Both the position numbers and the translations under genes were made by a program. This document shows positions 18,886-28,290 of a stretch of 40,000 nt of DNA, piece after piece; position 1 is the stretch's first letter, and each line of letters starts with the position of its first letter. Source of the stretch: Symbiodinium natans (Eukaryota; Sar; Dinophyceae; Suessiales; Symbiodiniaceae); NCBI GenBank assembly GCA_905221605.1, contig CAJNDS010002768.1:835535-875534 (forward strand). The letters run 5' to 3'. The notes beneath the pieces are model-generated. The model was given only the letters and a program-made list of their open reading frames with translations, did not search any database and was not told the DNA's origin.

Positions 18886-19044
18886 ACGGTTTCCTGCATG
18901 GTATGCTCAAAACAATCGAAGATTTAGACGTGCCAAGCACAAAAACAAGCAAAAAGTATCTGGGACCTATGAAAGCTTGAGTTGTTGGAGCATCTAGGCA
19001 TTTTGTAGCAGTCCCTAAACCCCAAACCCGAAACCCTAAACCTA

Positions 19045-19210
19045 GGTCAAATCCTGGAGCTTCTTCAAGTCCATGGAGATTTCAAGACTGCCAGTAAACA
19101 TTCCTACATCGTGATCATCTTGAAGAATTACATCTTCTGCGCATGTGCCGGCTTTCTTTTTGCCTATTCTGGAAACCACCTCCCTCAGTGCGATCCGATA
19201 CACAGCTATC
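19045..19210 (-). CDS. Exon of duplicated gene, copy 1 ([20 protein letters not shown])
   Basis: The minus strand is open through [40 protein letters not shown] and ISMDLKKLQDL. The copy 2 counterpart (33200-33350) keeps the frame but has an in-frame TAG where copy 1 has the lysine-rich stretch. The family is unknown. Confidence 0.6.
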
Positions 19211-19284
19211 AAAAACACAGTGAAAACACAATGCGTGGAAGCTTGTGCGGTAGGGGGGGGGTGTGCTACCAGATATATGTATAC

Positions 19285-19420
19285 ATCTGTATTTAAATAT
19301 ACATACATACATACATACATACATACATACAGACATACATACATACGTACATACATACATACATACAATATGCAAAAACATATCTTCATTAAAACCATAT
19401 ATATATATGCACATACTTCA
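19285..19420. repeat. (CATA)n microsatellite, copy 1
   Basis: About 17 units of a CATA tetranucleotide at 19300-19370 plus flanking ATAT runs. Copy 2 has a longer, different ACATAT-rich array at 33415-33690. Confidence 0.9.
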
Positions 19421-19560
19421 GAAGCCCCCAGGCTGGGGCATCTATCCTGAAGCACTGCAAAACATGGGGCCCTCGACGGACCAAGGGGCTGCTTCCATCT
19501 CGACTGGAGGCGAGGGCATTCTATGGACCCGATGAGCACTGGACGCCTGCGTTTAGGGTT
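19420..19560 (-). CDS. Conserved segment of duplicated gene, copy 1, frameshifted relative to copy 2
   Basis: Copy 2 reads PPVEMEAAPWSVEGPCFAVL on the minus strand (33800-33700). Copy 1 has one extra G in a G run, which shifts the frame after the same start. Whether it is exon or conserved intron is unclear. It is followed by shared TTTAGGG/TTTCGGG repeats (19552-19615). Confidence 0.4.
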
Positions 19561-20034
19561 TCGGGTTTCGGGTTTAGGGTTTCGGGTTAAGGGTTAAGGG
19601 TTTAGGGTTTAGGGCTTGTGCTTTCGGAGCAATCCTCTGCTTGTTCGGACAGCATTTTCAGGCCAGCTGTGTAGGCTGCTTGCCGTGGCACCGGTCCCAT
19701 GCGTAACCACAAGATGAAACCAAAGGCCTTGATGCCAAGGGGCCCAGGCGAGGTATCCCGGTCGAGTTTGCAGGTGAGCAACAGTACGTCTCAGAGAGTG
19801 TAAACATACTCAAGCAAGTTACAGGAAGCCTAGGTTTAGCGACGTCGGGCCCACCCCACTTCCCAAAGCAAAGCAACGACCAAGCAGAACCCCTCCACCA
19901 AACCATGGGCTTGCAAGACATCACCTTGCCCCATGCTCCACGCACTCCACGCACCTGCGCGGCGCATCATATGTTGCCTTAGGAGCCTGCACGCGTCTTC
20001 TAAATGTGTCGACACTGTGTATTCGCGCGCATTT

Positions 20035-20121
20035 CGTTCTGTGTATTCTTCCCCACGTCACTGTGAGGGCCACATAACACCACAATAGAAGTGGCTCTGC
20101 AACGTCAACCAACTCTTGCAT
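20035..20121 (-). CDS. Candidate first exon, copy 1 (MQELVD)
   Basis: An ATG at 20121 opens MQELVDVAEP, matching MQELVDMAERLSTLLLCGAA in copy 2 (34011). The preceding 180 bp is strongly conserved between copies and may be 5' untranslated sequence. After about 10 codons the copies diverge by indels, so the exon end is uncertain. Confidence 0.45.
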
Positions 20122-20304
20122 TACCCTCTCTCTGAAAGCCGGTCAATGCTGCCTGCGATCGCTCCCTTTCGCTCGCATCTTGGGATCCCCACGACGGCAG
20201 GAAATAAATCACACGTTCGCAGGTGATGCTTCGGACACCTTGCAAACGATACACCTAGCGAAGGTTCGCTGCTCCCCAGAGGCTTGACAAACAAACCTGA
20301 CACA

Positions 20305-20340
20305 CCCTAAACCCTAAACCCTAAACCCAACTAACATACA
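20305..20340. repeat. CCCTAAA units at the tandem-duplication junction
   Basis: Shared sequence of copy 1 ends at CCTGACACA (20304). Three CCCTAAA units follow, and copy 2 homology begins by about 20368. At the end of copy 2 the same CCTGACACA (near 34213) continues into unique sequence instead. Confidence 0.8.
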
Positions 20341-20617
20341 TGAACTGGAGGAGACTTTGCTCCCTATCTTGGGAAGCAAGAACCAATGCCGAACGGCGCC
20401 ACTTTGCCGGAGCATCCGCAACAGCGTGTCGCATGCACGTCCCTACACGGGTGATGCTTCGTTTCTCTCATGGCCAGGCAGATCTCGGAGGAAGGGAATA
20501 CAGGAGTCACTCTTGGACATTCCTGCGTTGGGGAGCAAGTGCCCCAAAAAAGATCAAGTGCAGTGCGAATTGTGAATTTATTGGCGGGAAGGCCGAACGC
20601 ACCTTCACGCTACTGAC

Positions 20618-20893
20618 TTACATGTATGAGACTCGGTAGAGCTCGGCTGGCGTCAGCGGAATTCCCACACTCTCAGCCTGCCTTTTGTGGAAGTACATCG
20701 CCACATGCTGCTGAGAAATCCGATCCAAGCAGATGACGAGCTTGCCATGGCGGACGGCCATATCCTGCAAGCAATCCTCCAAGCCACCTCCCTTGTTGTG
20801 CTTGAACCAGGTGCTCACATCCTCTTCTGCTTCACTCTGTGAGAGATGCAGGTCCTGCCATGGGTCGTCATGCACTGGGAATCTCCGGAACAT
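20618..20893 (-). CDS. Conserved exon of duplicated gene, copy 2
   Basis: Paralogue of 12816-13091: MFRRFPVHDDPWQDLH, TWFKHNKGGGLEDCLQD, GKLVICLDRISQQHVA and GIPLTPAELYR. Upstream the frame stays open through GSHAHF, which copy 1 lacks. The function is unknown. Confidence 0.65.
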   Translation of the reverse strand: MFRRFPVHDDPWQDLHLSQSEAEEDVSTWFKHNKGGGLEDCLQDMAVRHGKLVICLDRISQQHVAMYFHKRQAESVGIPLTPAELYRVSYM

Positions 20894-21000
20894 GAAATGG
20901 GCATGGGAGCCTCCGAAATTAGGGGTACCTTTTTCGGGTCCTTAAAATAAGGGAATCCTACTCTTTGAAAGGTGTATATTAGGGGTCCCCTATCTTCGTA

Positions 21001-21141
21001 AACCCCCAAATGTCGACTTCAATGACCTGAACCGGCATGGAGCTGTTCAGCAGCGGGGCCTCGTACTCGTTGATGCAGTTGTGCGTGCTCATGCAACAAC
21101 GCACCTCAGGGACGGGCGAGACATCAGCTTGCAATCTGTCA
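21001..21141 (-). CDS. Candidate exon, copy 2, uninterrupted version (EVRCCMSTHNCINEYEA)
   Basis: The minus strand is open from a GACAG acceptor-like site: LQADVSPVPEVRCCMSTHNC, INEYEAPLLNSSMPVQVIEV and DIWG. Copy 1 keeps EVRCCMSTHNCINEYEALL but is split by the 151-bp telomeric tract. The function is unknown. Confidence 0.55.
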
Positions 21142-21382
21142 TCTTCTATTCTAGTGATCCCACTCCCCTTAATATTAAAACCCCCCCCTACCCCCGAATT
21201 TTAGAGTACTCCCATTCAAGTTATATTCTAGTATATGGTATAATGCAGGGGAGGGGATTGCGTCAGTTTACAAGATAGTCCAGCGTAGCAGGAAACTCGC
21301 ACTGGTTCCAAAGCCATCGACTTGGAGCAGCTGCGCTTAGAGGCCTCCACACCAACAAGATAACTTTCCATGGTTTAGGTTT

Positions 21383-21546
21383 AAGCAGTCACAAAAGCAG
21401 GGTCTCGACAGTCTTTTTGCCCACTGCGTTCTGCGAGGTAGTCGTCGGGGCAGGGTGCCAAAGCCTGCACCAGTTTAAACACCAAAAGCTCCAGCTGAAA
21501 GTGTGGCCCAGTCCAACTGAAAAGCCACCCAACAGCAGAAGTCAGC
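21383..21546 (-). repeat. YR element split direct repeat B2 (right terminal)
   Basis: 164 bp, one mismatch (G/T) to 21622-21785. It forms the 3' end of the element on the minus strand. It abuts GGTTTAGGTTT flanking DNA. Confidence 0.93.
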
Positions 21547-21566
21547 CGATACGGGCGGGAGGGCGG

Positions 21567-21622
21567 GAAGCTTGAGCGTGAAGACGGCCATCAACCAGCA
21601 GTTGAGACAGCTTATGGAGTCA
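21567..21622 (-). repeat. YR element split direct repeat A2 (internal)
   Basis: 56 bp identical to 29392-29447. It lies between the two B copies. A 20-bp GC-rich spacer (21547-21566) separates it from B2. Confidence 0.93.
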
Positions 21623-21785
21623 AGCAGTCACAAAAGCAGGGTCTCGACAGTCTTTTTGCCCACTGCGTTCTGCGAGGTAGTCGTCGGGGCAGGTTGCCAA
21701 AGCCTGCACCAGTTTAAACACCAAAAGCTCCAGCTGAAAGTGTGGCCCAGTCCAACTGAAAAGCCACCCAACAGCAGAAGTCAGC
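21622..21785 (-). repeat. YR element split direct repeat B1 (internal)
   Basis: 164-bp copy of 21383-21546. It starts 22 bp after the recombinase stop codon (21807) in the reading direction. Confidence 0.93.
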
Positions 21786-21806
21786 ACAACCACCTCGCAA
21801 AAGCAG

Positions 21807-22679
21807 TCATCCCACTACATCCACGCGAAAGCTATCGGTTTCGGCTGACAGCAGATAATACCAAGCCCGTCTGGGGATGCGGCAGGCATCCAAGTAAACA
21901 GCCCATTGCAAATAAACTGCAAAATTTGCGGCCAAAGCCTCCAGAGCAGCCCTCAACTCAGGAACCAGTGAAGGAAGGAAAGTGGTAGCCACAACTTCCT
22001 GCAGGTATATGTCCATCACGCGGGACGACATCCAACGGCCACGCCTGCGCACCAACTCGCTGTTTTCTGTGGTTTGCAACATCCAGGTTGCACCTCCAGG
22101 CCTGAAAGAGCTTAAGTCAAACAAGGGCTTGGGCCCCTCGAAGAGATGCAAGCGAGCCAAAAGGGCTCGGAGCCGTCGTCTCAGAGTCTCTGTCGAAGAG
22201 CACCACAGCTTTTCATGAGGAGCTCTGCCATCGAAAGCCAAAGTCAAGAGCTGAATAACATCAGGAGGGTCGATGCGAACAGACTGGTGCCTTGCTGCGC
22301 GGCCTCGCGTTTTGGGAGAACGAATAGCCAAAAGCGCAAACAGAGTGCCAGGCGCCGCATTGTGAGGTAGAACCAGATCTCGGCGCTCTGCGTTGACGGC
22401 CTCGCCGATTCTAAGCAGTCCGCACCAGGACAAGGCGAACAGTGCAGCTTCATCCACCCAACCCCAAGCCAAAGCCAAGGAAAGCAGGGCCAAGAGGATC
22501 CCTTTCGGTAAGGCCCGATGATGAACATGAGGCTCCTCTGACATCCAGGCGAAGGCAAGATCCCAGGCGTAGCTGATGTTCTTTCGAAGTGAAGGCTTTA
22601 AGCCAACCACAGCATTTATAGTCTCGCTGTACTTATAGTAGGGGAAGCCAGCTTTAAAGAGAGCATGTCCCAGGAGCAA
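21807..22679 (-). CDS. Tyrosine recombinase of the YR retrotransposon
   Basis: About 290 codons with the catalytic layout of the tyrosine recombinase fold: Arg in GLLRIGEAVNAE, Lys in RSPKTRGRAA, S-x-x-R in DLSSFRPGGATWML, W in RRRGRWMSSRV, and the nucleophile Tyr in VMDIYLQEV. Known members integrate the circular cDNA of DIRS, PAT and Ngaro elements by site-specific recombination. The usual HxxR reads SxxR here. The core-binding part starts in the neighbouring frame (NRAKLLKAFDEWL, near 22720) and continues here as ALFKAGFPYYKYSETINAVV, so a 1-2 base frame break lies at about 22660. Confidence 0.85.
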   Translation of the reverse strand: MLLGHALFKAGFPYYKYSETINAVVGLKPSLRKNISYAWDLAFAWMSEEPHVHHRALPKGILLALLSLALAWGWVDEAALFALSWCGLLRIGEAVNAERRDLVLPHNAAPGTLFALLAIRSPKTRGRAARHQSVRIDPPDVIQLLTLAFDGRAPHEKLWCSSTETLRRRLRALLARLHLFEGPKPLFDLSSFRPGGATWMLQTTENSELVRRRGRWMSSRVMDIYLQEVVATTFLPSLVPELRAALEALAANFAVYLQWAVYLDACRIPRRAWYYLLSAETDSFRVDVVG

Positions 22680-23868
22680 TCAGACTCTCGACGCACTGCC
22701 CTCGAACTTCTCCAAGCCACTCATCAAAAGCCTTCAGCAGCTTAGCCCTGTTGGTTCTGGTAGCTGGCCTCACAACTCGATCTGCCACCAGTAAAAGAGG
22801 GCCTCGCTTCGCAGCCCTAAGGTGCTCTGCAGGAGTCGAAGGGGCAGGGACTGCCATGGCTCGAAACAACACCCAGAAGACCCCGAACACCCTGAACCAC
22901 CCTTCACCAGGGAAACCCAGAGTGGGATCGAAAGGCAGGGGAGGCCGAAGGGGAGAAGGGAAGGAGTCAGGAAGGGAAGAGGTGCAAAGAGGGCTGAGAA
23001 TGAAACAGCGCTCAACTGGCACGGTCCAGGAGCCACATTTGCAGGCAGAGACACGCTGGGCGGAAGAGGAACGCAGAATGGGCTGGAGGGGCAAAGGCAA
23101 AGGCGCATAAACTGGTATGTTGAGCGTGCAAAGGCAGGCCAAGACGAAGCAGAGGCCTGCAAAGCACAAGGCTGGAAGAAAGAATGAGGCTCGTTTCAAA
23201 GGAACACAAAAGGAGAAAAAGGCCAAAAACCCAAATGAGGCACTGCTGGCCTCACGAGCTCGAAAGCACGGGCAGCCTGAAGGCAAGTGGTGACGGCGGG
23301 GACGAGGGCAAACACTGCAAAGAGGGCCCTCACCTGGGTATCCGAGAGTGCTGTCAAACTCCCGAAAGTAGCCCCCAGGTTTGTCGGGAAGGTGCTCTGC
23401 AAAATGGCCGGCCAACCACTCAGCAAGTCTGGGGCAACTCCCCTCTTTTAACCTGGAGACAAGGAACAGCCGAGCCCAAGAGGCAAGGGGCCTACGGAAG
23501 CGGAGGGCCCCTATGCGATGAAGAACTGCGGCAGGCAGACTTTCACACAGGGCCAGGCCGGAGGCACGGGGCAAGACTGAGTTCCTGGTAGGGGCGTCGG
23601 CTACATTTAAACGAGTCGGAGCAAAGGCAAAACAGAGCTGCAGACCAAAGGCAAGAGCCAGCGCAGCAAGCCTGCGCAGTCCAGGAGTCAGGGCCCAAGA
23701 TGTGGATCGGCCCCTTGCGGCAGAATGCTTTGCAACCTGGGAGTCTATCAGGACGACAACTCGTGAGTCAGGGTATCGGATGGCTATGAGCCTGACCAGG
23801 GCCCCGAGAGCAGCAAGCTCAAGCACATTTATATGTGAGTTGGAGTGCCAGCGGAAAGCCAAAGTCAC
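22654..23868 (-). CDS. RNase H C-terminal part and linker to recombinase
   Basis: The start holds the second half of an RNase H fold: NVLELAALGALVRL (Glu), VVVLIDSQVAKHSAARGRS (Asp) and FAPTRLNVADAPTRNS (terminal Asp). It degrades the RNA strand of the hybrid in the family. A linker of about 200 codons follows, low in complexity (cysteine/phenylalanine/leucine rich). It contains two similar GEG-turn stretches, TLGYPGEGPL and TLGFPGEGWF, each over a CAG/CTG-GTGA sequence that could be an unspliced intron donor. The end carries the recombinase N-terminal helix. Confidence 0.75.
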   Translation of the reverse strand: MTLAFRWHSNSHINVLELAALGALVRLIAIRYPDSRVVVLIDSQVAKHSAARGRSTSWALTPGLRRLAALALAFGLQLCFAFAPTRLNVADAPTRNSVLPRASGLALCESLPAAVLHRIGALRFRRPLASWARLFLVSRLKEGSCPRLAEWLAGHFAEHLPDKPGGYFREFDSTLGYPGEGPLCSVCPRPRRHHLPSGCPCFRAREASSASFGFLAFFSFCVPLKRASFFLPALCFAGLCFVLACLCTLNIPVYAPLPLPLQPILRSSSAQRVSACKCGSWTVPVERCFILSPLCTSSLPDSFPSPLRPPLPFDPTLGFPGEGWFRVFGVFWVLFRAMAVPAPSTPAEHLRAAKRGPLLLVADRVVRPATRTNRAKLLKAFDEWLGEVRGQCVESLIAPGTCSL

Positions 23869-23879
23869 TGACCAAACCC

Positions 23880-24660
23880 TTGTGGAGACCGGGAAGAGCA
23901 GTCTATGACCCCCCTAAAAGCAGACGCCAGTGCGAGGGAGAGGCCCTTACACAAAGGCAGCGAAGGATCCCCAAGGATCGGTCCCTCAAAGAGCCTGGGC
24001 TTGCAGAGACAGTCCCCTGCGGACGGTCCGAAGCTAAAGTGGCAAACAAGCAGCCTAAGGGGCCGGAGGGAAGAGGCTCCAAAGCGCAGCAGCTATTCAG
24101 GAGGATTTCCCCACAGCCAGGCTTCCCCCGCAGGCTCCTCCAAGGAGCAACCCTGGAGGCAAAAGACGCTTTTGGCACAGTCAGGACGGCAGGCAGGCCA
24201 GCCTTAAGAGCAAAGCTCAGAAAGAGCAGGCAGCGGAGGAGGGCTAGATTTCTCTTTTTGACCCGACTATCAAGAAGAGTTCCCCTAAACCCTAGTGGAG
24301 CCTTATAACTGCGAACCCTGGGCCGGAAGGCAGCGGAAAAGGTCCCAACAGGGGGAAAAAGGGCAAGCCCTTTGACTCTTCCCTCTCTTATCATGGAATC
24401 AGGCTCCGAAGGCGGGTTGAGTGTAGTCAAAGTGAGGGGAGATCTGAGAGTTCAGAACTGGACTGCAGACCAGACCTTTCAAGGAGCAGGCTTCAGCGAA
24501 AGATGCAGGGACATTGCCGATGAGCACCAGGTCGAAGAGGAAAGGAACAAAAGAGGGCTGACAGGTGGTCGGGCCGGGACCGGAGACGGGCCCCTCGTCC
24601 TCGATGTTGTCACCAGCACACTTGAGCAGGGCCCTTGCAGGCGAGTCCAAATGCACATGA
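23880..24660 (-). other. Region splitting the RNase H motifs, possible methyltransferase-like domain
   Basis: About 800 bp separate the first RNase H Asp (LFATDASL, near 24760) from the Glu motif (near 23826), far more than the usual gap of about 40 residues. It includes FDLVLIGNVPASFAEACSLK and GLVCSPVLN, which resembles a Rossmann motif I of Dcm-like methyltransferases without a perfect GxG. In a second frame it includes ALKAGLPAVLTVPKASF. DIRS and PAT elements carry a methyltransferase-like domain, so this is plausible but not shown. Confidence 0.35.
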
Positions 24661-25382
24661 AGGCCTCCGCGGTCACAGCTCTCCCAGAGAACCCTGGAGA
24701 GCCCGGGGTCAATAGCGGTCTCACAGGCAGCTCCTTTAGATAAGGACGCATCTGTGGCAAAGAGAGCCGGAGCAAAGGAAGCGCCCAAATCAACGGACAT
24801 GAGTGGCATCAAGACGCTAGCTAGCGCCAGCTCTTGGCTGACAGCTCTAGGCAGAGGTTTGGCGACCGAGCTGGTCCGGCTGTCGTTTGCAGCAGCTCTT
24901 GAGAGGCCAAAGACCTTTGAGAACACGACCATGGCTGCTCTCCTGAAAAGGGCAATGGAGACCCAGGAACCCACAAGCTTTGCAATCAGATTTGGCGTCG
25001 TGACACGGAGGCTGGCAGCCCGTAGACTCAGGGTAGCGACTGAGAGGCGTCTGGAGAAAGGAGCAGAGGCAGTTACAAGGCCTGTCCGAACGGCCCTTTC
25101 ATCAGAGCACACCTCTGCTCCGATGGCCTGGAAGAGGCTCTCACCAAGGATGTCCTTCTCCTCCGAACCTAAGACCTCACCTTTGGAGTAAGCCTCGCAA
25201 GCAATTCGATGAAGCCTCTCTGCCTCGCACAAGCCTCCGAGGGGCAGCCCGAGGCTCAACGGAAATGCCAACGAGGTCGTCGATGAAAAGAGCCTGCCAA
25301 GTGGGGCCAAAAGGCAACGGACCCTTTCCAAGCAACCTGCTTGCTGGGGCGAGCAAGCCTGCTTGTTCAAGGAAACAACCAT
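24399..25382 (-). CDS. Reverse transcriptase C-terminal part and RNase H start
   Basis: Continues the RT after a frame break near 25240 (GGLCEAERLHRIACEAY) through a thumb-like region to ALFATDASLSKGAACETAI, the first RNase H beta strand with its Asp. It then runs into the RNase H-splitting region. The same strand and order support a single ancestral pol ORF. Confidence 0.72.
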   Translation of the reverse strand: MVVSLNKQACSPQQAGCLERVRCLLAPLGRLFSSTTSLAFPLSLGLPLGGLCEAERLHRIACEAYSKGEVLGSEEKDILGESLFQAIGAEVCSDERAVRTGLVTASAPFSRRLSVATLSLRAASLRVTTPNLIAKLVGSWVSIALFRRAAMVVFSKVFGLSRAAANDSRTSSVAKPLPRAVSQELALASVLMPLMSVDLGASFAPALFATDASLSKGAACETAIDPGLSRVLWESCDRGGLHVHLDSPARALLKCAGDNIEDEGPVSGPGPTTCQPSFVPFLFDLVLIGNVPASFAEACSLKGLVCSPVLNSQISPHFDYTQPAFGA

Positions 25383-26745
25383 GCGCTTCCAGAGCGTATT
25401 CTACCCCTAAGTGGTCTCCCTGGTACAGAGACTTGAAGCAGGGCACGAAGGAAGTATCCAGCAAGAGAGGACGCAGATGCGAAGGCTCACCCTCCCAAAG
25501 CTCATTAAAAGCGCGTGTACCCTGAAGTTCGGAACCCTGAAAGGCGAAACACAAAGCGTTGCTGGCAGCCCTAGCATCAGAAACCTTGGCCTGGTGATAG
25601 AAGTCTTTCCTGTCACTTATGAAGGCCTTGCAGTGGTGAGTGAAGCGGGGCACTGAAAGGGCAGACAACAGGGATGCAGCAGGAAGGAAGGCCGAAGGTC
25701 CGGCCAGATGCATCTCGGATTTGTTAACCAGCCTTCTGTCACCAATTTGGCGATCCTTCTCGGGATTCTTGTAACAGTTGAAGACACGGGACTGGACTTG
25801 GGGGTCGACCTCACCCCGACGTAGGTGAAGGAGGGACTGGGCATCCCACAGCTTCGCAAGTCCAAGCACATCATCACGTACCTCGTGGGCAAAGGAAGGC
25901 ACATTGTCAGAGCTCATTGGTTTGCCATGTCTTAAAACCAAGGGTTCGACATAGGGGAGCCACAAAGGGCCCTCTAAGTAGGCCGCCAAGTCCCATTTCC
26001 CCCGGCCAGAAAGCTTGAGTCGACTGGGGTCAAGGGCCCTGTAGGGCTGAAGCTGGGGGAGCTCGGACGATGCTTCAACACGAGGCACGGGGACAGAAGG
26101 CACGTTCTTCGCATAGCCTTTACCGTCAGCACCACAAGCAAGAGAGGCAAAGGCCTCCAATTCGCAGAGCCTGGCCAGAAGATCTGGCCCCGAACGCCCG
26201 GGTGGCAAGGGAACCTTGTCAGGCCGAGCATCACACGCAACCACAAATTTCCAGAGTCTATCGTAGACCAGGCTCTGGTGGCCGTTTGGAAACCTCCGCA
26301 GAAGGTCACAGGGGACCCAGGCAAAGCCGTGAAGATAGTTCAGGGCCAGGACAAGTACATTGACAAGCCTCCGACGTCTGAGTTGAGCCCACCTTGCCTT
26401 GCTTAGTCGCGGGCCACTGCCTTGGAAGACATCCTCATAGGGGATGGGCAATGGGAAGGTTGCGGAAGGCGGGCACTTGGGACCCCGCCGGCAGAAGGGC
26501 AAAAGGTTGGCACACACAAAGGCACCAAAAGAAGTACGGGATTTTGCTAGCCATCTAGGCAGCGAAGCAACCCAAAGGTCTGCGGTAATCGTGGTGGCAA
26601 GTTCACGTGCAACGTTTGCGACAGGAGGCGTTTCAGGCAGGCCTTCAAACTTGGCGCCAGCACACCCATGCAAGAGGGGGCCTTTCTTGGGAGATGGCCC
26701 TGGCAGCTGTCTAGAGGAGGGAGAGACACAAAGCCCTGGCTCGGT
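25177..26745 (-). CDS. Reverse transcriptase N-terminal part of YR element
   Basis: It is the C-terminal half of a continuous 1037-codon frame (25177-28290). RT landmarks: CYKNPEKDRQIGDRRLVN (finger), HHCKAFISDRKDFYHQAKVS (motif A Asp), YQGDHLGVEYALEAHG (motif B) and ALFIDDLVGIS (motif C, catalytic DD near 25270). The IDD box and the SDRKDFYH motif fit DIRS-like rather than copia RT. The frame is lost after ISVEP. Confidence 0.82.
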   Translation of the reverse strand, partial: TEPGLCVSPSSRQLPGPSPKKGPLLHGCAGAKFEGLPETPPVANVARELATTITADLWVASLPRWLAKSRTSFGAFVCANLLPFCRRGPKCPPSATFPLPIPYEDVFQGSGPRLSKARWAQLRRRRLVNVLVLALNYLHGFAWVPCDLLRRFPNGHQSLVYDRLWKFVVACDARPDKVPLPPGRSGPDLLARLCELEAFASLACGADGKGYAKNVPSVPVPRVEASSELPQLQPYRALDPSRLKLSGRGKWDLAAYLEGPLWLPYVEPLVLRHGKPMSSDNVPSFAHEVRDDVLGLAKLWDAQSLLHLRRGEVDPQVQSRVFNCYKNPEKDRQIGDRRLVNKSEMHLAGPSAFLPAASLLSALSVPRFTHHCKAFISDRKDFYHQAKVSDARAASNALCFAFQGSELQGTRAFNELWEGEPSHLRPLLLDTSFVPCFKSLYQGDHLGVEYALEAHGCFLEQAGLLAPASRLLGKGPLPFGPTWQALFIDDLVGISVEPRAAPRRLVRGREASSNCLRGLLQR

Positions 26746-28290
26746 CACGTTACGTGAGGCTGAGGCTTTTTCTTTGGCTTTTTCTTTGGCTTGTTCCCCT
26801 CGACGGTTTCCCCTGCAGTGCCCTCGGATCCATGAGCCGAAGCCTTCGAAGCGGGCTTTGCGATTTCGCTGCGACGATTTTGAATTGTCTCCATTTCCCG
26901 AAGAAAGCTGAGAGTAACGGTCACCCACCTTTGGCTTGCTAAAGGTGTAAACGTTCTGGTCCTGAGCATGCCCGAGGGCTGCCGCGGGATGTACATTGAG
27001 GAGGGGGGTTCCTCCAGGAGGGTCAGGTGGTAAGCCAACTCGCCCCGACCCCCGTCCATCATGAGCTGTTCCATGAACACCGCCAGCAGGGCTGTGTGAT
27101 CCTGGGCCAGCTCTGTCCTCCCTGCCTGGAAAGCGTCCATGATGTGGGCAACCTGATGTGCAATTAGCGCGGCATCCCTTTGACCCCCCCAACCCCCAAA
27201 CCTTTCGAAGTAGCGGGACAGACAAACCCCGCTGCGAAGAAGGGCCTGAGGGTCTGTCTCGGGGGACATGGATGGAAGCATTCTTCGGCTCATGTTTACC
27301 AACACACCCTGGAAAAACAACCCACGACCCGAAGCTAACTCTTCCTGAAGCCTTACCCTTGCCTCGCGTGCTGACAGAACTCTGGCCCAGGTCTAGCATG
27401 GGGTCGGACCCCTGAGCAAGCTGCCCTACGAGAGCCGTCAAGGCTCGAGACTGCTCTAAGACCGCCTGAGCCAAGGAGCTTTCCGGAATTGCTGCTTGAG
27501 TTTCGGCCTCCAGCTCTTCGAGCTCGGCCTGAAGCTGACCTGACGGTTCCATGCTGGCAGTCTGCATCTGCAAAGGTCTGGTTCCAGGAGGCGGGCCCAA
27601 GGAGGCAAGGAGGCCTTTCGGCCTCGGTGGCAAAGCAAGCTTGGGCGTCGCGCCTAGGGCCTGAGTTGGCAAGGGGGGCTCCGCGGCCAACGGAGCAGCC
27701 AAAGACGCTGCAGCTCCTGCCGAGACCTGCTGCTCCAAAGACGCTAGGCGGCTTGTGAGAGCCGGCAAGGTTTGAGTGAGGATCTCCAATTGGGAAGCTA
27801 AGGCAGAGGTGGTGGGTCTTTTTGGCTTTGCTGGCTGCGATGCGGTAGGCATATCCGAGAGCCCGGCCCCTGGCAGAGCTCCTATGCCCGCGGGTGGTCT
27901 GTCCAACCGAAGGGTGGCCCTTTTTGGGGCAGGGGTCGGCTTCGGGTCTTCCTCGGCAGCAGAGTAGAAAGCAAGGCGATCCTGGGCTGACTCCAGACCT
28001 TGGGCCCAATCTAAAGCCCGAGCTAGCATGACACTCGGGTCCGGCACTAGATGAGGCTGAGCTGAATCGAAAGGTACAAGCAACTCGGGCTCGGCTCTTT
28101 CGACCAACGCTGACAAGCGAGGGGCAGCAGGGGCTCCCATGTCCACGATCAGGACTGACACTTGGCTTCCAGGGACCTGATGGACGGAGGGGAGAAGAAC
28201 GATGGCCGCACATTCCAAAATGCCATCTTCCACAGGATGCTCGTAGCACAGAAGGGCGGGAACATCTGAGAAAGGAGCCAGCTGCTCCAT
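26745..28290 (-). CDS. Gag-like ORF of YR element, with a compensating frame switch
   Basis: Starts MEQLAPFSDVPALLCYEHP at 28290. The first 300 codons are Pro/Ala/Glu rich, with leucine-zipper-like stretches (ASQLEILTQTLPALTSRLAS, ELEELEAETQAA) suggesting coiled coil. Between about 27330 and 26745 the better coding frame is the neighbouring one (SRYFERFGGWGGQRDAALIA, MDAFQAGRTELAQDHTALLA, QRWVTVTLSFLREMETIQN), ending in a lysine-rich KKKPKKKP tail. The 1037-codon frame across this part is low quality, so two opposite frame changes probably occurred. It presumably packages the RNA. There is no zinc knuckle. Confidence 0.6.

Larger units (their letters stand above)
12563..20304 (-). other. Tandem duplication unit, copy 1
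   Basis: The following blocks recur in the same order and orientation in copy 2: 12563-13130, 13215-13330, 13484-13600, 13773-14010, 14150-14657, 17601-17820, 17822-18050, 19045-19210, 19420-19560 and 20075-20304 correspond to 20368-20935, 21003-21127, 21128-21240, 29487-29735, 29860-30370, 30409-30610, 30981-31210, 33200-33350, 33695-33870 and 33958-34216. Copy 1 differs by a 2.9-kb copia-bearing insertion and by extra telomeric tracts. Confidence 0.88.

Noticed and set aside
23835-24308. Plus-strand 157-codon ORF and others opposite the YR element (22751-23591, 24754-25191, 26444-26911)
   Set aside because: Shadows of GC-rich minus-strand coding sequence. RT, RNase H and recombinase motifs are all on the minus strand.
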